Below the pieces are notes generated by a model. The model ran no database searches. It was not told where the DNA came from and saw nothing but the letters and a program-made list of their open reading frames with translations. Both the position numbers and the translations under genes were made by a program. Below, in pieces: positions 15,771 to 23,975 of a stretch of DNA of 37,133 nt (positions within the stretch are counted from its first letter, which is position 1; each line of letters begins with the position of its first letter). The stretch is from Bradyrhizobium valentinum (GTDB lineage: Bacteria; Pseudomonadota; Alphaproteobacteria; Rhizobiales; Xanthobacteraceae), in the NCBI RefSeq assembly GCF_001440405.1, contig NZ_LLXX01000207.1, forward strand, positions 1 through 37,133. Direction: 5' to 3'.

Positions 15771-16472
15771 CTACTGCGCGGGCGCAGTGCCTGCGCCACC
15801 TGCCGGCGTCGCGGGGTTGGCAGGGGGCACGCTGATGACCGTTGCTCCGCGTCCCGTCTGTGGCGAGAGCGCGGCGTTGCCGCTGAAGCCGCGATGGCGC
15901 GTCACCGGGATGGCCGCACGCTCGCCGTCGGACGGAGGCACCGCGGTGCTTACGAGCAGATCCTTCGGGTCATTGACGGTGGCGGCGAGGTTCGCAAGAT
16001 TCGAGCAGCCGAGCGTCGGCTCGAAGTGATTGTCGTTGGGCGACGCCGTGATCTCCAGCGAAGGACATCCCGGCGCAAGTGCGGTGTAGCGCACCGCGAC
16101 GACGCGGATCGCGAAGCGGTAGCGCTCGTCGGCGGGCGCGTAGATTTCCTTCACCTTGAAGGGTGCGACGCCCATCCGGATTGCGCTTCGCGTCACCGCG
16201 TAACGCGCGCGCGGATCGATCCCGATGACGTCCACATGGATCGCATCGAGCCGGCCATGGCTCGCAGTGTATATGAAGTCTTCCAGACGGCGCCGGTCTG
16301 CCGACGTCAGGGCGCCGCCCGAGCCGCTGGAAAGCAGAAGGACGTGCGATGCGGGTGCGACCAGGACGGCCGGCGGCGTTTCGATATAGGTCTGGCAGGC
16401 GGCGGGCTGCGGCGCAAACAGGCCAACTGCGAAGAACATGATGGTCATGCGCATCCTGGTTCTCTTTGTCAT
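15771..16472 (-). CDS. CpaD-like secretin partner protein
   Basis: A 233-residue exported protein; the N-terminal signal ends in P-A-A-C, a possible but atypical lipobox, near residue 26. The ATG overlaps the stop of the secretin gene by 4 bases, so the two are translated together. Middle motifs (SADRRRLEDFIYTA, then an A-R-Y-A-V-T-R-S-A-I-R stretch, then P-x-x-x-x-x-A-S-P-N-D-N-H-F-E-P-T-L-G-C-S-N-L-A-N-L-A-A-x-V-x-x-P-x-D-L-L) match the CpaD family of Tad pilus assembly, including the conserved late CSN...NLA..V..P.DL block. The Pro/Gly/Ala-rich tail is disordered. In rhizobial T3SS clusters y4xK occupies this place next to rhcC2, from memory. I infer that it supports the secretin in the outer membrane. 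Confidence 0.82.
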   Translation of the reverse strand: MTKRTRMRMTIMFFAVGLFAPQPAACQTYIETPPAVLVAPASHVLLLSSGSGGALTSADRRRLEDFIYTASHGRLDAIHVDVIGIDPRARYAVTRSAIRMGVAPFKVKEIYAPADERYRFAIRVVAVRYTALAPGCPSLEITASPNDNHFEPTLGCSNLANLAATVNDPKDLLVSTAVPPSDGERAAIPVTRHRGFSGNAALSPQTGRGATVISVPPANPATPAGGAGTAPAQ

Positions 16473-17911
16473 TCGAGAATAAACCCATCCTGGAGCGGTC
16501 GCGTCACCTTGGCTTTGGGCGCCTGCCGCCCGGGCGGCGGTGACGCAACCCTGTTCAGAAAAACGCGGTCGACATCGGACGGCGGCGCGACGCGATCGGT
16601 CGGCGCCTGCGTTTGCGTCGCGCTGACTGCCGCCCGCACGATGTAAGGCGTGACGATGATGACGAGTTCGGTCTCGTCCTTCTGGAAGTTGCTCGACCGA
16701 AACAGCGCGCCAAGCACCGGGATATCGCCCAGCCAGGGGAACGCCGAGATGTCGGTGCTGAAGCCCTTGCGGATCAAGCCTCCGATCGCAAAGCTTTGCC
16801 CGCTGGCGAGTTCAACGACCGTGTCTGCGCGCCGCGTCGCAAGCGCGGGAATGGTAAAGCCATTGATCTGAACCTGGCCGCGACTGGAAATGTCGCTGAC
16901 TTCCGGCTTCACGCGAATGCTGATCATTTCACCTGCAAGAACCGTCGGGACGAAATCAAGACTGACGCCGAAGCGCTTGAACTCGACGCTGAAGCGGTCC
17001 AGTCCCTGCGCGACCGGTATCGGAAACTCGCCGCCTGCGAGAAAGCTTGCAGGCTCCCCGGAGACCGCCGTGAGGTTTGGCTCCGCCAAAATGGCGACCA
17101 ATCCTTCGGCTGCGAGCGCGTCCAGCACGGCGGAGATATTGGTGCCGCCAGCGCCAAATCCCAAAAATGCGGAGCCAGCTCCCGTCGGCGATCGGATGAT
17201 TTGTCCCGCCGGACCGACGGCAGACCGGCCATTCACAAAGCCAAAACGGAAACTTCCTGTCTCCGCGGTCGCATTGATATTAAAGCCGAACTCCTTGGCA
17301 ACATTTCTGGCGACTTCCGCGACCCGGACCTGGAGATTCACCTGCAATGCGCCGGCAACGCGCAGCTTGTTGGTGATGATGGCTCCCGGCCCCAGGAACT
17401 GCGTCGTGATGGATTTTGCACTCTCCGCCAGAGCGGCATTGGGCACGGTGCCGCTCAGTACCGCGCCGTTCGGCGTGTAGGATACCTGGATTGCATAATC
17501 TCCGACCTCGCTGCGGAGCATTTCGCGCAAATCCTTGATCGGCTGGGTCACGATGACTTCGTATTCGGCGATCGCCTGCTGACTGTCGTCGAGCGCGAAG
17601 AAGCTCGTTCGACCGGCCTTCTTGCCGAAGACAAAGGCCGCGTCGTTGGACGGCGCCTGGATATCGGCGATCGCGGGATCGGCAATGAACATCGTCTTCG
17701 CGGTCTGCGAAAGCCGTATCGTCTGCCCGCGCGACACATCCAGGCGAATCTGGCCACGCTCCGAGACGACGGGCATCTGGTCTTGCGCAGCCGGCTTGCG
17801 CAAGGGAACCATGCGCACAGATGGCTGTTCGGCCGCCAACGTTTCGCTGCCGGAAGCGCCAAGAAGAACGCAGAGCAACAATGTCCGGGCTCTTGATGGT
17901 CGAAGCTTCAT
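16469..17911 (-). CDS. sctC2: CpaC/RcpA-type secretin serving as T3SS SctC2 (RhcC2)
   Basis: A 480-residue secretin. The ATG at 17911 is chosen because it begins a normal signal peptide (M-K-L-R-P-S-R-A-R then a hydrophobic core ending S-E-T-L-A-A); a TTG at 17974 would add 21 basic residues with a badly placed ribosome site. Residues ~55-130 are the pilus-formation N-terminal domain of CpaC (D-V-S-R-G-Q-T-I-R-L, then F-I-A-D-P-A-I-A-D-I). A BON-like segment follows with the family motif V-N-L-Q-V-R-V-A-E-V-A-R-x-V-A-K-E-F-G-F-N. Residues ~250-430 are the secretin beta-barrel domain, with A-I-L-A-E-P-N-L-T-A-x-S-G and G-G-E-F-P-I-P-V. It is full length rather than a C-terminal half. It forms an outer-membrane ring with SctC1. 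Confidence 0.9.
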   Translation of the reverse strand: MKLRPSRARTLLLCVLLGASGSETLAAEQPSVRMVPLRKPAAQDQMPVVSERGQIRLDVSRGQTIRLSQTAKTMFIADPAIADIQAPSNDAAFVFGKKAGRTSFFALDDSQQAIAEYEVIVTQPIKDLREMLRSEVGDYAIQVSYTPNGAVLSGTVPNAALAESAKSITTQFLGPGAIITNKLRVAGALQVNLQVRVAEVARNVAKEFGFNINATAETGSFRFGFVNGRSAVGPAGQIIRSPTGAGSAFLGFGAGGTNISAVLDALAAEGLVAILAEPNLTAVSGEPASFLAGGEFPIPVAQGLDRFSVEFKRFGVSLDFVPTVLAGEMISIRVKPEVSDISSRGQVQINGFTIPALATRRADTVVELASGQSFAIGGLIRKGFSTDISAFPWLGDIPVLGALFRSSNFQKDETELVIIVTPYIVRAAVSATQTQAPTDRVAPPSDVDRVFLNRVASPPPGRQAPKAKVTRPLQDGFILE

Positions 17912-18128
17912 CAGCACTTGTCGCCGGCCTTTTCGAGATTCACGCTTCACTGGGCGTCGTAAGCGCGACTGCAACTCCTGGTGCTCGGATGAGCTTCGAG
18001 TCCCTGCATGCGTTCCAGAACTCCGACGCGAATGAGCGCGCGTGGAATTTCGGATTGCACGTCCTGACCTTAATGACCCGGCGATGTGCCGTCATCACGC
18101 GACGAGCTTCAGATGCGCTAAACGAAAC

Positions 18129-18154
18129 AACGTGTGGTCGACAGAACACACGTT
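18129..18154. promoter_or_regulatory. Inverted repeat in the secretin promoter region
   Basis: AACGTGTG and CACACGTT form a perfect 8-base inverted repeat with a 10-base spacer. It lies in the 302-base gap between the response regulator stop and the secretin start, about 220 bases before the secretin ATG. The half-site spacing of one and a half to two helical turns suits a dimeric regulator. Apart from this repeat I see no clear promoter or tts box in the gap. Confidence 0.4.
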
Positions 18155-18213
18155 CATCAATCCGCCCTTTGGCCGCCATGCTCGTGCCACCTGAACGAAA
18201 CGATTCTGTTACA

Positions 18214-18948
18214 TCAGGCGCGAGAGACCTCGGAGCTCTTGCCGCTCGCAGGCTTCGTGTCGGAAACAGACGGACGCGCAAGTTCGAGAATGTAGCCGAT
18301 GCCGCGGTCCGTTCTGATCGAAACCGTCGCTCCCGATTTCGAGAGGTGGCTCCTCAGCCGGTAAATGCCGACTTCCAGCGCATTGGAAGAGACTTCGTTG
18401 TCATAGCTGAACAGACTCTCTTCCAGCGCGGACTTTGGAACGACGCGCCCGAAGCGGCGCATCAGCACCTCAAGCAGACAGATCTCGCGCCGCGGCACCT
18501 TGACCGATGTGCCGTTGACCCACACCTGCCTTCCGCCGGGATCGAACTCGACATTGCCCGCGCGCATCACCGGTCCCAACGCGGTGGCGGGCCGCCGCAG
18601 CACGGCGCGCAGTCGCGCGATCAGCTCTTCCATGTTGACGGGCTTCAAGATGTAGTCGTCGGCACCCGCGTTCAGGCCTTCGACGCGGTCGTCGACGCTG
18701 TCCATTTCGGCTGTCAGGATCAGCGCAGGCACCGGCCATCCCGATCGCCGCCGGTGGCGAAGCCAATGGAGTCCATCGCCATCAGGCAGTTTGCGATCCA
18801 GAAGGATCGCGTCATAGGTAACTACCGCGACGGACTCGGATGCGTCCTCCAGGGTGCCGACCGAATCCGCGGTGAAGCCGTTGAATTTCAAGATATCGGA
18901 AATTACAGCGGCGACCTTCGGCTCGTCCTCGACCAGGAGCACCCGCAT
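18214..18948 (-). CDS. ttsI: OmpR-family response regulator in the TtsI position
   Basis: From ATG 18948 (GGAGG about 8 bases upstream) the product has 244 residues; the longer frame to 18999 has no ribosome site. Residues 1-118 are a receiver with an intact acidic pocket (V-E-D-E-P), phospho-acceptor Asp in I-L-L-D-R-K-L-P-D-G-D-G, Thr in L-T-A-E and Lys in I-L-K-P-V. Residues ~130-225 are a winged-helix DNA-binding domain (V-P-R-R-E-I-C-L-L-E-V-L-M, ending G-I-G-Y-I-L). In rhizobia TtsI activates T3SS genes at tts boxes, and ttsI-rhcC2-y4xK is a conserved order, reproduced here. I infer that it is the T3SS activator, probably phosphorylated by the adjacent kinase. Confidence 0.85.
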   Translation of the reverse strand: MRVLLVEDEPKVAAVISDILKFNGFTADSVGTLEDASESVAVVTYDAILLDRKLPDGDGLHWLRHRRRSGWPVPALILTAEMDSVDDRVEGLNAGADDYILKPVNMEELIARLRAVLRRPATALGPVMRAGNVEFDPGGRQVWVNGTSVKVPRREICLLEVLMRRFGRVVPKSALEESLFSYDNEVSSNALEVGIYRLRSHLSKSGATVSIRTDRGIGYILELARPSVSDTKPASGKSSEVSRA

Positions 18949-18999
18949 CTCTTGTCCTCCCAAGGCACTGCGTGCCGCATCGGTTCGACAACCCTGCAC

Positions 19000-19013
19000 T
19001 CAGTTACAACTGA
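19000..19013. promoter_or_regulatory. Palindrome upstream of the response regulator
   Basis: TCAGTT and AACTGA flank a 2-base centre, 52 bases before the regulator ATG and inside the 220-base gap after the kinase gene. It could be an operator for autoregulation or for another repressor. Short palindromes also arise by chance. Confidence 0.3.
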
Positions 19014-19168
19014 ACACGCCGAACTTGGAGGACGGTGCATATCGTTGCTTCTGAGCGGGTTCCCGAACTTGCGCACTCAGCATTTCAGGAGCGTTGAACC
19101 TTTTTTAAGTGACGTTCTAATGAAGACACCGGGGCGAACCCGTTTGGCATGCTCGCACCGGGTGGCTG

Positions 19169-20830
19169 TCATGCGGATAGATCAAACAGTGTCTGCTCGA
19201 TTTCCGGCGGAGCCTCCAATTGCGCCCGCGGAAGATCGAGACAGATTTGAGTTCCGGTTCCAGGAATGCTTCGCGCGGTGATGTCGCCGTTCGACTGCCG
19301 GACGAAGTGCCTGACCATGCTGAGGCCCAGGCCACTTCCCTTGCCGCCGTTCTTCGTGGTGAAGAACGGCTCGAAAATTTTCTCCGCGACCTCGGCCGAC
19401 ATGCCGACACCGGTATCGCTCACCGTGATACGCACATACTCGCGCGGCTCCGACGCCTCCTGACCTCGGTGATCGGTCGCATGACGAATATTCTCCACAC
19501 AAATGCCGAGCTTCCCCCCATTGGGCATCGCATCGCGCGCGTTGATCGCCAGATTGACGATCGCGGCTTCGAGCTGCGGCCGGTCGACGAAAACGGGCCA
19601 GCAATCCCTGTCATAGTTGGTGCGGATGTGAATGTTGGCGCCGAGCGCGCATGTCAGCAGATCGATGATCGATTCGACGGTCTCGATCACATCGACGACG
19701 TCGGTCTCGATGGCGCGGCGGCGCACGAAGGCAAGCAGGCGGCCGGTCAGTTCGGCGCAGGTCTGCGCCCCCTCCAGCGCCGAGTGGAGGCGGCGGCAGG
19801 CGCCGCTGTTGTCGCGAATGAGCAGATGAAGCAGGTCAAGATTGCCGATCACCACACTCAGCATGTTCCTGAAGTCGTGGACGATGCCTCCGGTCAGGCG
19901 GCCGACGGCCTCCAGCTTGCTTGCGTGGAGCAGATCCGTCTCGAGGGACTTCCTGTCGCTGACATCAAGCCAGAACCCAAGGAGCTCGCGGCGGCCGTCC
20001 CTCTCGCTCAGAACGGCATGGTCAAAGACGTGCTTTTCCGTCCCGTCCGCGCAACGCCAGCGGTATTCGACGCTCGCGGAGCCGGCCTTTTCGATGTTCG
20101 CAAACGCCTGGATCACCCGCCCGTGTTCTTCGGGGTTAAGTCTGGCCTCCCACAGATTCGGCTGCCTCAGGAAATCCGAACTCGAGAAGCCCGACAGGCG
20201 CCGGATGCTATCGTTGATAAAGCGCAGCCGTCGCAAACCGGGACCGCTGCTTGCCGTGTAAAGCGCAATCGGCAACGACTGCAACACAAGTGATTGATGC
20301 TCCTCGCGGTGACGCAGCCGCTGCTCGGCAGCGAACTTTTCCTTCTGAATGCGCAAATTTTCCAGGAGCAACCGTTTCTCCTGGTCGGCAAGCCGGCGTA
20401 CTTCCTCGGTCTTTCGAAAGAGATCGACGAGGATGTCGATCTTCGCGCGGAGAAGTTCCGGATTGACCGGCTTGAAGACATAGTCGATTGCACCGGCGGC
20501 ACCGCCGTTCGTGATCTGCAGTTCGTCGGGATCGTAAGCCGCGAGAAAAACAACAGGAATCCGCGAAGTGCGTTGATCCGCCTTCATCCGCGCGGCCACT
20601 TGAAGCCCGTCAAGATCGGGCATGCGCATATCAAGAACAACAGCCGCAAGATCATTCTGGCGCGCGCGGCGCAGCACCTCCGATCCGGATCGCGCCCGGA
20701 CGACCTCGCGGTCAGGAGCCGCCAGGATCGCGTCGAGCGCCATCAAATTCTGCGGATCATCGTCGGCGATCAGAATTTGGGGTTTCGCAGCTTGATACAA
20801 GATCCGCGGCGCTGAAGTTTCGATCAGCAT
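19169..20830 (-). CDS. Hybrid sensor histidine kinase with N-terminal receiver
   Basis: A 553-residue soluble protein with no membrane segment. Residues ~15-135 are a receiver with D-D, phospho-acceptor in V-V-L-D-M-R-M-P and K-P-V. A coiled linker follows (~140-185), then a PAS fold (~190-310, F-I-N-D-S-I-R-R-L-S-G-F and a PAC end L-D-V-S-D-R-K). Next come a HisKA-like H-box G-G-I-V-H-D-F-R-N-M-L and an HATPase domain with N box (N-L-A-I-N-A-R-D-A-M-P), G1 (D-T-G-V-G-M), F (F-E-P-F-F-T-T-K) and G2 (G-S-G-L-G-L-S). It is encoded 220 bases upstream of the TtsI-like regulator in the same direction. I infer a cytoplasmic signal input to the T3SS; cognate pairing is by proximity only. Confidence 0.9.
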   Translation of the reverse strand: MLIETSAPRILYQAAKPQILIADDDPQNLMALDAILAAPDREVVRARSGSEVLRRARQNDLAAVVLDMRMPDLDGLQVAARMKADQRTSRIPVVFLAAYDPDELQITNGGAAGAIDYVFKPVNPELLRAKIDILVDLFRKTEEVRRLADQEKRLLLENLRIQKEKFAAEQRLRHREEHQSLVLQSLPIALYTASSGPGLRRLRFINDSIRRLSGFSSSDFLRQPNLWEARLNPEEHGRVIQAFANIEKAGSASVEYRWRCADGTEKHVFDHAVLSERDGRRELLGFWLDVSDRKSLETDLLHASKLEAVGRLTGGIVHDFRNMLSVVIGNLDLLHLLIRDNSGACRRLHSALEGAQTCAELTGRLLAFVRRRAIETDVVDVIETVESIIDLLTCALGANIHIRTNYDRDCWPVFVDRPQLEAAIVNLAINARDAMPNGGKLGICVENIRHATDHRGQEASEPREYVRITVSDTGVGMSAEVAEKIFEPFFTTKNGGKGSGLGLSMVRHFVRQSNGDITARSIPGTGTQICLDLPRAQLEAPPEIEQTLFDLSA

Positions 20831-21297
20831 TCGGCGCAGCTCCCACCGGAAACAATGCAGGCCCGCTCAGCCGAACGCCGGATTGCGAAGACCGGGTCGA
20901 ATGGCGGTGCGGCGTTACGGACGATCACGATGACAGCCGATCTCAGAAAGCGACATCGTCGCTCGATGAATCTGTCTATCAATCGTGGAGAGACTAAGAT
21001 CATTCGTCAGCAGGCATGAAAGTATTTTCGAGCAGCTCAAGCCCAAGTTGCGCAAGCGTGGAGTAATCGCGACCTGTGTTTTTTGTTCCCGCGCTTGACG
21101 CATAGCGCGAGCGAAGATGCGCTTGCAGATTTGTGACAAATGTATTTCGCGGGCGCGCACATCATTGAGGACGTTGGTCAGCTTCGCGTCAGAAATGATC
21201 GGCAATATCTTATGGCAAAAGGCAGGGGTTATCTGGCGCCAACGACGAGCGAACTATATAAGGATGGCCATCTCCACTTTATGCCCTCGCGTTTGCC
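20831..21297. other. Intergenic region between the T3SS kinase and the DUF3750 gene
   Basis: Short open frames here have no ribosome sites and no recognisable protein. The region marks the border of the T3SS locus. An A/T-rich ACTATATAAGGATGG stretch near 21253-21267 could be a -10-like element or ribosome site for the next gene, but the following ATG is not in its frame. Confidence 0.4.
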
Positions 21298-22038
21298 TTG
21301 CTCAAATCAGTCGCAACCATTCTGCTGTTGATCTTTTTTCCAGTCGGCGTGTCGGCCGGGCGCTACTGGTTTGGCGAATCCCGAGGAAATTGGCAAACTG
21401 CAGACCGCTCCAGCGCTGGCCTCTTGCCGTTGCCATCCCACCATCCTGACGCGGTAATCCGGGTTTACGGTGCGCGCACGGTTCGATGGAAGGCGATATT
21501 CGCCATCCACACCTGGATCGTCGTCAAAGAGCAGAATGCTGCTACATACACGCGTTACGATTATACTGCCTGGGGCGCGCCTATTCGCACCAACGGATTC
21601 ACCGCCGATGCACGGTGGTTTGGCGCCGTCCCGGAAACCATTGCCGCCGTCGACGGTCCTGAAGCTAGCCGTCTAATTCCCAAGATCCGTCACGTCATCG
21701 AGAACTATAAGTTCAGTGCATACGGTGACTATAATGCGTGGCCGGGACCGAACTCCAACACCTTTGTCCAAGCAGCGCTTGATGCAGTTCCCGAACTCAA
21801 GACTGTCCTGCCGCCGACCGCCATTGGAAAGGACTACCCTTATCGAGGTGAGTGGTTCGGGCTGACCGCGTCCGGCACCGGGGTATACGCTTCCCTTGGA
21901 GGTTATCTAGGTCTCACCATCGGCTGGGTCGAAGGTTTGGAATTCAATTTCCTCGGCGCGGTGGTCGGACTCGACATTCGCCGGCCCGCGTTGAAGCTCC
22001 CAGGCCTCGGCCGACTGGGAATGACGGCCGGAATCTAA
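21298..22038 (+). CDS. DUF3750 family protein, signal-anchored
   Basis: A 246-residue protein of the conserved bacterial DUF3750 family, function unknown. The N-terminus is a hydrophobic signal or anchor (L-L-L-I-F-F-P-V-G-V-S-A-G), followed by motifs I recall from the family: R-V-Y-G-A-R-T-V-R-W-K, I-H-T-W-I-V-V-K, Y-T-R-Y-D-Y-T-A-W-G and N-A-W-P-G-P-N-S-N-T-F-V. The only start in frame after an upstream stop is TTG 21298, without a clear ribosome site, and the hydrophobic coding potential begins some codons earlier. The true N-terminus is therefore uncertain, and a small frameshift near 21260-21290 is possible. The stop overlaps the convergent PLP gene by 4 bases. Confidence 0.8.
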   Translation: MLKSVATILLLIFFPVGVSAGRYWFGESRGNWQTADRSSAGLLPLPSHHPDAVIRVYGARTVRWKAIFAIHTWIVVKEQNAATYTRYDYTAWGAPIRTNGFTADARWFGAVPETIAAVDGPEASRLIPKIRHVIENYKFSAYGDYNAWPGPNSNTFVQAALDAVPELKTVLPPTAIGKDYPYRGEWFGLTASGTGVYASLGGYLGLTIGWVEGLEFNFLGAVVGLDIRRPALKLPGLGRLGMTAGI

Positions 22039-23315
22039 AATTCTTCGATCCTGTGCTGGTGCGCCGACCACCACCGGGCGATCGCTTCAGTAAGATCATC
22101 CCAGATCGCGGTGGGAAGATCTGATACCGCGATGCGGACGCTATAGCGGTCAGTTGTGGGATTACGGAACCACTCTGTCGCAGCAAAATCAAAGCCGAAG
22201 CTTCCCGCGTGCTGGATCGGCAGACCCGCTCGGGCCAGGTCGCTGCTCATTTCCGCTGCCGCCCGTCTAGCTGTTGCCTCATCAAGCGGTTGCTGGCTGC
22301 TGACGGTGACATAGAGGCCGTGGGCGAAATGGAGTTCAGCCGTCAAGCCTGAGAGCGCAGTCGCAAAATATCGGCTGGCGCGGCGGCTGTTGCGCAACAT
22401 GGCTGCGATCCGTTTGTTCGTCAGCTCTCGATATGACGGTGCGCCGATATAGGGAGGGAAGTGCGCCGGCAGCGCCGCGCCGCCCAGTAGCCGAACAGCA
22501 TTTCGTGTTTCAGCCGGAAGCTGCCCGAGTTTCGATCCGCCGGTTACGTTCCTTTCCCAGTCAACGAAAGCCACGGATCCAAGTCGACCATACTCTGCGC
22601 CGAGCGAATCCAGCTTCGTATGGCTGCGCACCATCACAATGGGGATAGCCAGTTCACGAGCACGTCCCAACACCCTCCGGATACGGCCTGACCCGCTGGA
22701 GAAACAGGTGGTATCGAAAATCGAAAGATCAGGCGCCGCGTTCGTGCAGTGAAGCCCGGCATCAAACGCGGAAGCGGATGCGGAGGAATCCAGCAGCATA
22801 ATCCTCGACGACGCCGATCTTGGACCGACCGCCTCTTCCGACGGACGGTTCAGTGTAATCATCCGCAAACGATCGACATAGCCTTCGATGAACTCCTGCG
22901 TCTCACCGTAGGCGCCAGGCAGGACCAGAATGTCCGCCTCTCCGATCACGCGAGCGGAAGCCAACAGCAGCGCCGAGATCGCAGCCATGCCGGAAGCAGT
23001 ATAGATGGTATCGATCGCGCCGCACTCGAGCTCGTAGAACGAGGGGCCGCGCACATCGAGATCGGCGCGCTGGTAGTCGTATCTGAATTCGAACGGGCCG
23101 ATGCGCCGTTGGCCGGGATGTGCCCAAGCCGTCTCGGTGACGTTCCAATCGTGCTGAGCGTGCTCTGCTTTAAGGGCAGCGGCAAGCTGAAACTTGTGCC
23201 TGATAACTTCGCTGACCGACCGCGGACAGGTCAACGGCAAGGGGTGCCTCAGGCAGTCATTTATCAGCCTGAGTTCCCTGTGCTTTCGCTCTAGGTAGGC
23301 CTGGACGCTCTCCAC
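22035..23315 (-). CDS. PLP-dependent fold-type I enzyme-like protein, unassigned
   Basis: A 426-residue protein from a GTG start. The overall pattern is that of aminotransferase or Cys/Met-metabolism enzymes: a phosphate-cup motif (T-A-S-G-M-A-A-I-S-A-L-L), a helix-strand alternation, a S-I-F-D-T-T-C-F-S-S-G strand, then V-R-S-H-T-K-L-D-S-L-G-A-E-Y-G where the Lys is the likely Schiff-base residue, and a C-terminal small domain. Reaction and substrate cannot be named. The protein has no signal and is encoded convergently with DUF3750, sharing the last bases of both stop codons. A racemase or lyase of an amino-acid or natural-product pathway is possible. Confidence 0.72.
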   Translation of the reverse strand: MESVQAYLERKHRELRLINDCLRHPLPLTCPRSVSEVIRHKFQLAAALKAEHAQHDWNVTETAWAHPGQRRIGPFEFRYDYQRADLDVRGPSFYELECGAIDTIYTASGMAAISALLLASARVIGEADILVLPGAYGETQEFIEGYVDRLRMITLNRPSEEAVGPRSASSRIMLLDSSASASAFDAGLHCTNAAPDLSIFDTTCFSSGSGRIRRVLGRARELAIPIVMVRSHTKLDSLGAEYGRLGSVAFVDWERNVTGGSKLGQLPAETRNAVRLLGGAALPAHFPPYIGAPSYRELTNKRIAAMLRNSRRASRYFATALSGLTAELHFAHGLYVTVSSQQPLDEATARRAAAEMSSDLARAGLPIQHAGSFGFDFAATEWFRNPTTDRYSVRIAVSDLPTAIWDDLTEAIARWWSAHQHRIEEF

Positions 23316-23438
23316 GTAAGTCTTCGCTGGTTGGGCATCTGACCTAACGTTTCAGGATGGCATCGGGTTCACTTCGATTTGAGCTGGCAAGGAAGAAGCT
23401 CGATCGAGCTAACCCGGTGCTGCTTGGCGCACGTTGTG

Positions 23439-23648
23439 TCAGGCAGACCTTCGGTGCCTGCGCTTTCCGATCTCGGTTCCGGGAATGGCAATTCCCAAGT
23501 CTGCGGCCCGCGCCTTGATGGACGCCATTGGCCTGTTGAGTTTGACCGTCATCAGCGTGAGGCTCTTTCCGGCCTCAGACATCGCACGCAAGAGCTTGTC
23601 GTCTGCTTCCGACCAGCGGGCAGTTCGAGATTGAGGGGTAGACATCAT
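23439..23648 (-). CDS. Small Myb/SANT-like helix-turn-helix protein
   Basis: A 69-residue protein with AGAGG before the start. Residues ~10-50 (R-W-S-E-A-D-D-K-L-L-R-A-M-S-E-A-G-K-S, followed by a helix pair and S-I-K-A-R-A-A-D-L-G-I) follow the SANT/Myb three-helix pattern, with the conserved N-terminal Trp and acidic residues. Similar small proteins are, as I recall, frequent in Bradyrhizobium and annotated hypothetical. A DNA-binding role is plausible. It stands alone. Confidence 0.62.
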   Translation of the reverse strand: MMSTPQSRTARWSEADDKLLRAMSEAGKSLTLMTVKLNRPMASIKARAADLGIAIPGTEIGKRRHRRSA

Positions 23649-23975
23649 CGGCGCCTCTGAGCCACCGAGGCAGGGCCTAACGGTGGATATTTCAAAAGGA
23701 CCCAGCTCACCTTTCTGAGCACGGCCGCTGGGTATCAGTTGAAGGGCAGGTTTTAACGCTCCCGCCTGTCACTTAGATGGTTCAGACGCACTTGGCCGCA
23801 ACGAGATTACACAAACTTAAGGTCTGCGAAGCCGGTCAGTCGCAACGCATGCCGCGGTGCCGGACGTAGTGCATTAACGGGGACCACGGTAAAGTGGGCG
23901 GAAGAGGAAGGCAGCCAAGCCGACCTATTGGCGCGCCCAACTGAATATGTACCAAGAAAACTCGGGTGGAAACCA
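23649..23975. other. Intergenic region upstream of the enolase-superfamily gene
   Basis: I see no coding frame with a ribosome site, no strong hairpin and no repeat here. The open frame from a TTG at 23928 is the 5' extension of the following gene and is rejected as its start. Confidence 0.4.

Noticed and set aside
16613..19281. Long plus-strand frames opposite the secretin, regulator and kinase genes
   Set aside because: They are antisense to genes with clear domain motifs and contain low-complexity Arg/Ala/Asp sequence.
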